A DNA stretch of 64,000 nucleotides, taken from contig CAUPSS010000223.1 in NCBI GenBank assembly GCA_963514095.1, forward strand, positions 372,001-436,000. Reading direction: 5' to 3'. The notes under the pieces were generated by a model that was given only the letters and a program-made list of their open reading frames with translations, searched no databases and was not told where the DNA came from. A program made the translations under genes and the position numbers. Below, piece by piece: positions 51,121-63,000 of this stretch. This stretch comes from Eutrigla gurnardus (lineage: Eukaryota > Chordata > Actinopteri > Perciformes > Triglidae). Position 1 is the first letter of the stretch. The number at the start of each line of letters is the position of its first letter.

Positions 51121-53375
51121 CAGGGAGACATGTAGAGACAGACAGGTAACCAGTCTATCACAGGGGGACATGTAGAGACAGACAGTTAACCAGTCTATCA
51201 CAGGGAGACATGTAGAGACAGACAGGTAACCAGTCTATCACATGGAGACATGTAGAGACAGACAGGTAACCAGTCTATCACAGGGGGACATGTAGAGACA
51301 GACAGGTAACCAGTCTATCACAGGGAGATATGTAGAGACAGACAGGTGACCAGTCTATCACAGGGAGACATGTAGAGACCGACAGGTAACCAGTCTATCA
51401 CAGGGGGACATGTAGAGACAGACAGGTAACCAGTCTATCACAGGGAGACATGTAGAGACAGACAGGTAACCAGTCTATCACAGGGAGACATGTAGAGACA
51501 GACAGGTAACCAGTCTATCACGGGGCCGACATGTAGAGACAGACAGGTAACCAGTCTATCACAGGGAGACATGTAGAGACAGACGGGTAACCAGTCTATC
51601 ACAGGGCTGACATGTAGAGACAGACAGGTAACCAGTCTATCACAGGGCCGACATGTAGAGACAGACAGGTAACCAGTCTATCACAGGGCCGACATGTAGA
51701 GACAGACAGGTAACCAGTCTATCACAGGGAGACATGTAGAGACAGACAGGTAACCAGTCTATCACAGGGAGACATGTAGAGACAGACAGGTAACCAGTCT
51801 ATCATGGGGCCGACATGTAGAGACAGACAGGTAACCAGTCTATCACAGGGGTACATGTAGAGACAGACAGGTAACCAGTCTATCACAGGGGGACATGTAG
51901 AGACAGACAGGTAACCAGTCTATCACAGGGAGACATGTAGAGACAGACAGGTAACCAGTCTATCACAGGGAGACATGTAGAGACAGACAGGTAACCAGTC
52001 TATCACAGGGGGACATGTAGAGACAAACAGGTAACCAGTCTATCACAGGGAGACATGTAGAGACAGACAGGTAACCAGTCTATCACAGGGAGACATGTAG
52101 AGACAGACAGGTAACCAGTCTATCACAGGGAGACATGTAGAGACAGACAGGTAACCAGTCTATCACAGGGCTGACATGTAGAGACAGACAGGCAACCAGT
52201 CTATCACAGGGCTGACATGTAGAGACAGACAGGTAACCAGTCTATCACAGGGCCGACATGTAGAGACAGACAGGTAACCAGTCTATCACAGGGCCGACAT
52301 GTAGAGACAGACAGGTAACCAGTCTATCACAGGGAGACATGTAGAGACAGACAGGTAACCAGTCTATCACAGGGAGACATGTAGAGACAGACAGGTAACC
52401 AGTCTATCATGGGGCCGACATGTAGAGACAGACAGGTAACCAGTCTATCACAGGGGTACATGTAGAGACAGACAGGTAACCAGTCTATCACAGGGGGACA
52501 TGTAGAGACAGACAGGTAACCAGTCTATCACAGGGAGACATGTAGAGACAGACAGGTAACCAGTCTATCACAGAGAGACATGTAGAGACAGACAGGTAAC
52601 CAGTCTATCACAGGGGGACATGTAGAGACAGACAGGTAACCAGTCTATCACAGGGAGACATGTAGAGACAGACAGGTAACCAGTCTATCACAGGGAGACA
52701 TGTAAAGACAGACAGGTAACCAGTCTATCACAGGGAGACATGTAGAGACAGACAGGTGACCAGTCTATCACAGGGAGACATGTAGAGACAGACAGGTAAC
52801 CAGTCTATCACAGGGAGACATGTAGAGACAGACAGGTAACCAGTCTATCACAGGGCTGACATGTAGAGACAGACAGGTAACCAGTCTATCACAGGGAGAC
52901 ATGTAGAGACAGACAGGTAACCAGTCTATCACAGGGAGACATGTAGAGACAGACAGGTGACCAGTCTATCACAGGGAGACATGTAGAGACCGACAGGTAA
53001 CCAGTCTATCACAGGGGGACATGTAGAGACAGACAGGTAACCAGTCTATCACAGGGGGACATGTAGAGACAGACAGGTAACCAGTCTATCACAGGGAGAC
53101 ATGTAGAGACAGACAGGTAACCAGTCTATCACGGGGCCGACATTTAGAGACAGACAGGTAACCAGTCTATCACAGGGAGACATGTAGAGACAGACAGGTA
53201 ACCAGTCTATCACAGGGCTGACATGTAGAGACAGACAGGTGACCAGTCTATCACAGGGCTGACATGTAGAGAGAGACAGGTGACCAGTCTATCACAGGGC
53301 TGACATGTAGAGACAGACAGGTAACCAGTCTATCACAGGGAGACATGTAGAGACAGACAGGTAACCAGTCTATCA
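48866..53375 (-). repeat. 2255-bp tandem duplication
   Basis: GACAGTTAAC 48926/51181, GAGATATG 49070/51325, ACAAACAGG 49768/52023 and CAGAGAGAC 50316/52571 share offset 2255. This holds from about 48.87 kb, and the first copy ends where the second starts (about 51.12 kb), so the two are directly adjacent. A third copy is at 56.76-59.01 kb. Confidence 0.86.
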
Positions 53376-55660
53376 CAGGGAGACATGTAGAGACAGACAG
53401 GTAACCAGTCTATCACAGGGCTGACATGTAGAGACAGACAGGCAACCAGTCTATCACAGGGCTGACATGTAGAGACAGACAGGTAACCAGTCTATCACAG
53501 GGCCGGCATGTAGAGACAGACAGGTAACCAGTCTATCACAGGGAGACATGTAGAGACAGACAGGTAACCAGTCTATCACAGGGAGACATGTAGAGACAGA
53601 CAGGTAACCAGTCTATCATGGGGCCGACATGTAGAGACAGACAGGTAACCAGTCTATCACAGGGAGACATGTAGAGACAGACAGGTAACCAGTCTATCAC
53701 AGGGGGACATGTAGAGACAGACAGGTAACCAGTCTATCACAGGGAGACATGTGGAGACAGACAGGTAACCAGTCTATAACAGGGAGACATGTAGAGACAG
53801 ACAGGTAACCAGTCTATCACAGGGGGACATGTAGAGACAGACAGGTAACCAGTCTATCACAGGGAGACATGTAGAGACAGACAGGTAACCAGTCTATCAC
53901 AGGGAGACATGTAGAGACAGACAGGTAACCAGTCTATCACAGGGAGACATGTAAAGACAGACAGGTAACCAGTCTATCACAGGGAGACATGTAGAGACAG
54001 ACAGGTGACCAGTCTATCACAGGGAGACATGTAGAGACAGACAGGTAACCAGTCTATCACAGGGAGACATGTAGAGACAGACAGGTAACCAGTCTATCAC
54101 AGGGCTGACATGTAGAGACAGACAGGTAACCAGTCTATCACAGGGAGACATGTAGAGACAGACAGGTAACCAGTCTATCACAGGGAGACATGTACAGACA
54201 GACAGGTAACCAGTCTATCACAGGGCTGACATGTAGAGACAGACAGGTAACCAGTCTATCACAGGGCTGACATGTAGAGACAGACAGGTAACCAGTCTAT
54301 CATAGGGCTGACATGTAGAGACAGACAGGTAACCAGTCTATCACATGGAGACATGTGGAGACAGACAGGTAACCAGTCTATCACAGGGAGACATGTAGAG
54401 ACAGACAGGTAACCAGTCTATCACAGGGAGACATGTAGAGACCGACAGGTAACCAGTCTATCACAGGGGGACATGTAGAGACAGACAGGTAACCAGTCTA
54501 TCACAGGGCTGACATGTAGAGACAGACAGGTAACCAGTCTATCACAGGGAGACATGTAGAGACAGACAGGTAACCAGTCTATCACAGGGAGACATGTAGA
54601 GACAGACAGGTAACCAGTCTATCACAGGGAGACATGTAGAGACAGACAGGTAACCAGTCTATCACAGGGGGACATGTAGAGACAGACAGGTAACCAGTCT
54701 ATCACAGGGCTGACATGTAGAGACAGACAGGTAACCAGTCTATCACAGGGAGACATGTAGAGACAGACAGGTAACCAGTCTATCACAGGGAGACATGTAG
54801 AGACAGACAGGTAACCAGTCTATCACAGGGAGACATGTAAAGACAGACAGGTAACCAGTCTATCACAGGGAGACATGTAGAGACAGACAGGTGACCAGTC
54901 TATCACAGGGAGACATGTAGAGACAGACAGGTAACCAGTCTATCACAGGGAGACATGTAGAGACAGACAGGTAACCAGTCTATCACAGGGCTGACATGTA
55001 GAGACAGACAGGTAACCAGTCTATCACAGGGAGACATGTAGAGACAGACAGGTAACCAGTCTATCACAGGGAGACATGTAGAGACAGACAGGTGACCAGT
55101 CTATCACAGGGAGACATGTAGAGACAGACAGGTAACCAGTCTATCACAGGGGGACATGTAGAGACAGACAGGTAACCAGTCTATCACAGGGAGACATGTA
55201 GAGACAGACAGGTAACCAGTCTATCACAGGGAGACATGTAGAGACAGACAGGTAACCAGTCTATCACGGGGCCGACATGTAGAGACAGACAGGTAACCAG
55301 TCTATCACAGGGAGACATGTAGAGACAGACAGGTAACCAGTCTATCACAGGGGGACATGTAGAGACAGACAGTTAACCAGTCTATCACAGGGAGACATGT
55401 AGAGACAGACAGGTAACCAGTCTATCACATGGAGACATGTAGAGACAGACAGGTAACCAGTCTATCACAGGGGGACATGTAGAGACTGACAGGTAACCAG
55501 TCTATCACAGGGAGACATGTAGAGACAGACAGGTAACCAGTCTATCACAGGGAGACATGTAGAGACAGACAGGTGACCAGTCTATCACCGGGAGACATGT
55601 AGAGACAGACAGGTAACCAGTCTATCACAGGGAGACATGTAGAGACAGACAGGTAACCAG
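51120..55660 (-). repeat. Duplicated block, offset 5636 (partner 56.76-61.30 kb)
   Basis: GAGATATG 51325/56961, CCGGC 53503/59139, ACATGTACAG 54188/59824, AGACTGACAGG 55483/61119 and CCGGGAG 55588/61224 all give 5636. The first half of this 4.5-kb block is the second copy of the 2255-bp duplication. One private change is GTCTATAACAG near 53773, absent from the partner. The copies diverge right after the CCGGG unit. Confidence 0.86.
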
Positions 55661-58600
55661 TCTATCACAGGGAGACATGTAGAGACAGACAGGTAACCAG
55701 TCTATCACAGGGAGACATGTAGAGACAGACAGGTAACCAGTCTATCACGGGGCCGACATGTAGAGACAGACAGGTAACCAGTCTATCACAGGGAGACATG
55801 TAGAGACAGACAGGTAACCAGTCTATCACAGGGCTGACATGTAGAGATAGACAGGCAACCAGTCTATCACAGGGCTGACATGTAGAGACAGACAGGTAAC
55901 CAGTCTATCAAAGGGCCGACATGTAGAGACAGACAGGTAACCAGTCTATCACAGGGCCGACAAGTAGAGACAGACAGGTAACCAGTCTATCACAGGGAGA
56001 CATGTAGAGACAGACAGGTAACCAGTCTATCACAGGGAGACATGTAGAGACAGACAGGTAACCAGTCTATCATGGGGCCGACATGTAGAGACAGACAGGT
56101 AACCAGTCTATCACAGGGGTACATGTAGAGACAGACAGGTAACCAGTCTATCACAGGGGGACATGTAGAGACAGACAGGTAACCAGTCTATCACAGGGAG
56201 ACATGTAGAGACAGACAGGTAACCAGTCTATCACAGGGAGACATGTAGAGACAGACAGGTAACCAGTCTATCACAGGGGGACATTTAGAGACAGACAGGT
56301 AACCAGTCTATCACAGGGAGACATGTAGAGACAGACAGGTAACCAGTCTATCACAGGGAGACATATAGAGACAGACAGGTAACCAGTCTATCACAGGGCT
56401 GACATGTAGAGACAGACAGGTAACCAGTCTATCACAGGGAGACATGTAGAGACAGACAGGTAACCAGTCTATCACAGGGCTGACATGTAGAGACAGACAG
56501 GTAACCAATCTATCACATGGAGACATGTGGAGACAGACAAGTAACCAGTCTATCACAGGGAGACATGTAGAGACCGACAGGTAACCAGTCTATCACAGGG
56601 GGACATGTAGAGACAGACAGGTAACCAGTCTATCACAGGGAGACATGTAGAGACAGACAGGTAACCAGTCTATCACAGGGAGACATGTAGAGACAGACAG
56701 GTAACCAGTCTATCACGGGGCCGACATGTAGAGACAGACAGGTAACCAGTCTATCACAGGGAGACATGTAGAGACAGACAGGTAACCAGTCTATCACAGG
56801 GGGACATGTAGAGACAGACAGTTAACCAGTCTATCACAGGGAGACATGTAGAGACAGACAGGTAACCAGTCTATCACATGGAGACATGTAGAGACAGACA
56901 GGTAACCAGTCTATCACAGGGGGACATGTAGAGACAGACAGGTAACCAGTCTATCACAGGGAGATATGTAGAGACAGACAGGTGACCAGTCTATCACAGG
57001 GAGACATGTAGAGACCGACAGGTAACCAGTCTATCACAGGGGGACATGTAGAGACAGACAGGTAACCAGTCTATCACAGGGAGACATGTAGAGACAGACA
57101 GGTAACCAGTCTATCACAGGGAGACATGTAGAGACAGACAGGTAACCAGTCTATCACGGGGCCGACATGTAGAGACAGACAGGTAACCAGTCTATCACAG
57201 GGAGACATGTAGAGACAGACGGGTAACCAGTCTATCACAGGGCTGACATGTAGAGACAGACAGGTAACCAGTCTATCACAGGGCCGACATGTAGAGACAG
57301 ACAGGTAACCAGTCTATCACAGGGCCGACATGTAGAGACAGACAGGTAACCAGTCTATCACAGGGAGACATGTAGAGACAGACAGGTAACCAGTCTATCA
57401 CAGGGAGACATGTAGAGACAGACAGGTAACCAGTCTATCATGGGGCCGACATGTAGAGACAGACAGGTAACCAGTCTATCACAGGGGTACATGTAGAGAC
57501 AGACAGGTAACCAGTCTATCACAGGGGGACATGTAGAGACAGACAGGTAACCAGTCTATCACAGGGAGACATGTAGAGACAGACAGGTAACCAGTCTATC
57601 ACAGGGAGACATGTAGAGACAGACAGGTAACCAGTCTATCACAGGGGGACATGTAGAGACAAACAGGTAACCAGTCTATCACAGGGAGACATGTAGAGAC
57701 AGACAGGTAACCAGTCTATCACAGGGAGACATGTAGAGACAGACAGGTAACCAGTCTATCACAGGGAGACATGTAGAGACAGACAGGTAACCAGTCTATC
57801 ACAGGGCTGACATGTAGAGACAGACAGGCAACCAGTCTATCACAGGGCTGACATGTAGAGACAGACAGGTAACCAGTCTATCACAGGGCCGACATGTAGA
57901 GACAGACAGGTAACCAGTCTATCACAGGGCCGACATGTAGAGACAGACAGGTAACCAGTCTATCACAGGGAGACATGTAGAGACAGACAGGTAACCAGTC
58001 TATCACAGGGAGACATGTAGAGACAGACAGGTAACCAGTCTATCATGGGGCCGACATGTAGAGACAGACAGGTAACCAGTCTATCACAGGGGTACATGTA
58101 GAGACAGACAGGTAACCAGTCTATCACAGGGGGACATGTAGAGACAGACAGGTAACCAGTCTATCACAGGGAGACATGTAGAGACAGACAGGTAACCAGT
58201 CTATCACAGAGAGACATGTAGAGACAGACAGGTAACCAGTCTATCACAGGGGGACATGTAGAGACAGACAGGTAACCAGTCTATCACAGGGAGACATGTA
58301 GAGACAGACAGGTAACCAGTCTATCACAGGGAGACATGTAAAGACAGACAGGTAACCAGTCTATCACAGGGAGACATGTAGAGACAGACAGGTGACCAGT
58401 CTATCACAGGGAGACATGTAGAGACAGACAGGTAACCAGTCTATCACAGGGAGACATGTAGAGACAGACAGGTAACCAGTCTATCACAGGGCTGACATGT
58501 AGAGACAGACAGGTAACCAGTCTATCACAGGGAGACATGTAGAGACAGACAGGTAACCAGTCTATCACAGGGAGACATGTAGAGACAGACAGGTGACCAG

Positions 58601-59559
58601 TCTATCACAGGGAGACATGTAGAGACCGACAGGTAACCAGTCTATCACAGGGGGACATGTAGAGACAGACAGGTAACCAGTCTATCACAGGGGGACATGT
58701 AGAGACAGACAGGTAACCAGTCTATCACAGGGAGACATGTAGAGACAGACAGGTAACCAGTCTATCACGGGGCCGACATTTAGAGACAGACAGGTAACCA
58801 GTCTATCACAGGGAGACATGTAGAGACAGACAGGTAACCAGTCTATCACAGGGCTGACATGTAGAGACAGACAGGTGACCAGTCTATCACAGGGCTGACA
58901 TGTAGAGAGAGACAGGTGACCAGTCTATCACAGGGCTGACATGTAGAGACAGACAGGTAACCAGTCTATCACAGGGAGACATGTAGAGACAGACAGGTAA
59001 CCAGTCTATCACAGGGAGACATGTAGAGACAGACAGGTAACCAGTCTATCACAGGGCTGACATGTAGAGACAGACAGGCAACCAGTCTATCACAGGGCTG
59101 ACATGTAGAGACAGACAGGTAACCAGTCTATCACAGGGCCGGCATGTAGAGACAGACAGGTAACCAGTCTATCACAGGGAGACATGTAGAGACAGACAGG
59201 TAACCAGTCTATCACAGGGAGACATGTAGAGACAGACAGGTAACCAGTCTATCATGGGGCCGACATGTAGAGACAGACAGGTAACCAGTCTATCACAGGG
59301 AGACATGTAGAGACAGACAGGTAACCAGTCTATCACAGGGGGACATGTAGAGACAGACAGGTAACCAGTCTATCACAGGGAGACATGTGGAGACAGACAG
59401 GTAACCAGTCTATCACAGGGAGACATGTAGAGACAGACAGGTAACCAGTCTATCACAGGGGGACATGTAGAGACAGACAGGTAACCAGTCTATCACAGGG
59501 AGACATGTAGAGACAGACAGGTAACCAGTCTATCACAGGGAGACATGTAGAGACAGACA

Positions 59560-60090
59560 GGTAACCAGTCTATCACAGGGAGACATGTAAAGACAGACAG
59601 GTAACCAGTCTATCACAGGGAGACATGTAGAGACAGACAGGTGACCAGTCTATCACAGGGAGACATGTAGAGACAGACAGGTAACCAGTCTATCACAGGG
59701 AGACATGTAGAGACAGACAGGTAACCAGTCTATCACAGGGCTGACATGTAGAGACAGACAGGTAACCAGTCTATCACAGGGAGACATGTAGAGACAGACA
59801 GGTAACCAGTCTATCACAGGGAGACATGTACAGACAGACAGGTAACCAGTCTATCACAGGGCTGACATGTAGAGACAGACAGGTAACCAGTCTATCACAG
59901 GGCTGACATGTAGAGACAGACAGGTAACCAGTCTATCATAGGGCTGACATGTAGAGACAGACAGGTAACCAGTCTATCACATGGAGACATGTGGAGACAG
60001 ACAGGTAACCAGTCTATCACAGGGAGACATGTAGAGACAGACAGGTAACCAGTCTATCACAGGGAGACATGTAGAGACCGACAGGTAACC
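59560..60090 (-). repeat. Block repeated at +3379 (62.94-63.47 kb)
   Basis: GTAAAGAC (59587/62966) and ACATGTACAG (59824/63203) share offset 3379. The GGGCTGAC, CATAGGGCTG and ATGTGGAG units that follow are in the same order. The match ends where 63.48 kb has a GGGGTAC linker. The last ACATGTACAG (63965) shows another partial copy running off the window. Confidence 0.75.
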
Positions 60091-63000
60091 AGTCTATCAC
60101 AGGGGGACATGTAGAGACAGACAGGTAACCAGTCTATCACAGGGCTGACATGTAGAGACAGACAGGTAACCAGTCTATCACAGGGAGACATGTAGAGACA
60201 GACAGGTAACCAGTCTATCACAGGGAGACATGTAGAGACAGACAGGTAACCAGTCTATCACAGGGAGACATGTAGAGACAGACAGGTAACCAGTCTATCA
60301 CAGGGGGACATGTAGAGACAGACAGGTAACCAGTCTATCACAGGGCTGACATGTAGAGACAGACAGGTAACCAGTCTATCACAGGGAGACATGTAGAGAC
60401 AGACAGGTAACCAGTCTATCACAGGGAGACATGTAGAGACAGACAGGTAACCAGTCTATCACAGGGAGACATGTAAAGACAGACAGGTAACCAGTCTATC
60501 ACAGGGAGACATGTAGAGACAGACAGGTGACCAGTCTATCACAGGGAGACATGTAGAGACAGACAGGTAACCAGTCTATCACAGGGAGACATGTAGAGAC
60601 AGACAGGTAACCAGTCTATCACAGGGCTGACATGTAGAGACAGACAGGTAACCAGTCTATCACAGGGAGACATGTAGAGACAGACAGGTAACCAGTCTAT
60701 CACAGGGAGACATGTAGAGACAGACAGGTGACCAGTCTATCACAGGGAGACATGTAGAGACAGACAGGTAACCAGTCTATCACAGGGGGACATGTAGAGA
60801 CAGACAGGTAACCAGTCTATCACAGGGAGACATGTAGAGACAGACAGGTAACCAGTCTATCACAGGGAGACATGTAGAGACAGACAGGTAACCAGTCTAT
60901 CACGGGGCCGACATGTAGAGACAGACAGGTAACCAGTCTATCACAGGGAGACATGTAGAGACAGACAGGTAACCAGTCTATCACAGGGGGACATGTAGAG
61001 ACAGACAGTTAACCAGTCTATCACAGGGAGACATGTAGAGACAGACAGGTAACCAGTCTATCACATGGAGACATGTAGAGACAGACAGGTAACCAGTCTA
61101 TCACAGGGGGACATGTAGAGACTGACAGGTAACCAGTCTATCACAGGGAGACATGTAGAGACAGACAGGTAACCAGTCTATCACAGGGAGACATGTAGAG
61201 ACAGACAGGTGACCAGTCTATCACCGGGAGACATGTAGAGACAGACAGGTAACCAGTCTATCACAGGGAGACATGTAGAGACAGACAGGTAACCAGTCTA
61301 TCACAGGGAGACATGTAGAGACCGACAGGTAACCAGTCTTTCACAGGGGGACATGTAGAGACAGACAGGTAACCAGTCTATCACAGGGAGACATGTAGAG
61401 ACAGACAGGTAACCAGTCTATCACAGGGAGACATGTAGAGACAGACAGGTAACCAGTCTATCACGGGGCCGACATTTAGAGACAGACAGGTAACCAGTCT
61501 ATCACAGGGAGACATGTAGAGACAGACAGGTAACCAGTCTATCACAGGGCTGACATGTAGAGACAGACAGGTGACCAGTCTATCACAGGGCTGACATGTA
61601 GAGAGAGACAGGAGACCAGTCTATCACAGGGAGACATGTAGAGACAGACAGGTAACCAGTCTATCACAGGGAGACATGTAGAGACAGACAGGTAACCAGT
61701 CTATCACAGGGAGACATGTAGAGACAGACAGTTAACCAGTCTATCACAGGGAGACATGTAAAGACAGACAGGTAACCAGTCTATCACAGGGAGACATGTA
61801 GAGACAGACAGGTGACCAGTCTATCACAGGGAGACATGTAGAGACAGACAGGTAACCAGTCTATCACAGGGAGACATGTAGAGACAGACAGGTAACCAGT
61901 CTATCACAGGGCTGACATGTAGAGACAGACAGGTAACCAGTCTATCACAGGGAGACATGTAGAGACAGACAGGTAACCAGTCTATCACAGGGAGACATGT
62001 AGAGACAGACAGGTGACCAGTCTATCACAGGGAGACATGTAGAGACAGACAGGTAACCAGTCTATCACAGGGCTGACATGTAGAGACAGACAGGTAACCA
62101 ATCTATCACATGGAGACATGTGGAGACAGACAGGTAACCAGTCTATCACAGGGAGACATGTAGAGACCGACAGGTAACCAGTCTATCACAGGGGGACATG
62201 TAGAGACAGACAGGTAACCAGTCTATCACAGGGAGACATGTAGAGACAGACAGGTAACCAGTCTATCACAGGGAGACATGTAGAGACAGACAGGTAACCA
62301 GTCTATCACGGGGCCGACATGTAGAGACAGACAGGTAACCAGTCTATCACAGGGAGACATGTAGAGACAGACAGGTAACCAGTCTATCACAGGGCTGACA
62401 TGTAGAGATAGACAGGCAACCAGTCTATCACAGGGCTGACATGTAGAGACAGACAGGTAACCAGTCTATCAAAGGGCCGACATGTAGAGACAGACAGGTA
62501 ACCAGTCTATCACAGGGCCGACAAGTAGAGACAGACAGGTAACCAGTCTATCACAGGGAGACATGTAGAGACAGACAGGTAACCAGTCTATCACAGGGAG
62601 ACATGTAGAGACAGACAGGTAACCAGTCTATCATGGGGCCGACATGTAGAGACAGACAGGTAACCAGTCTATCACAGGGGTACATGTAGAGACAGACAGG
62701 TAACCAGTCTATCACAGGGGGACATGTAGAGACAGACAGGTAACCAGTCTATCACAGGGAGACATGTAGAGACAGACAGGTAACCAGTCTATCACAGGGA
62801 GACATGTAGAGACAGACAGGTAACCAGTCTATCATAGGGGGACATTTAGAGACAGACAGGTAACCAGTCTATCACAGGGAGACATGTAGAGACAGACAGG
62901 TAACCAGTCTATCACAGGGAGACATGTAGAGACAGACAGGTAACCAGTCTATCACAGGGAGACATGTAAAGACAGACAGGTAACCAGTCTATCACAGGGA

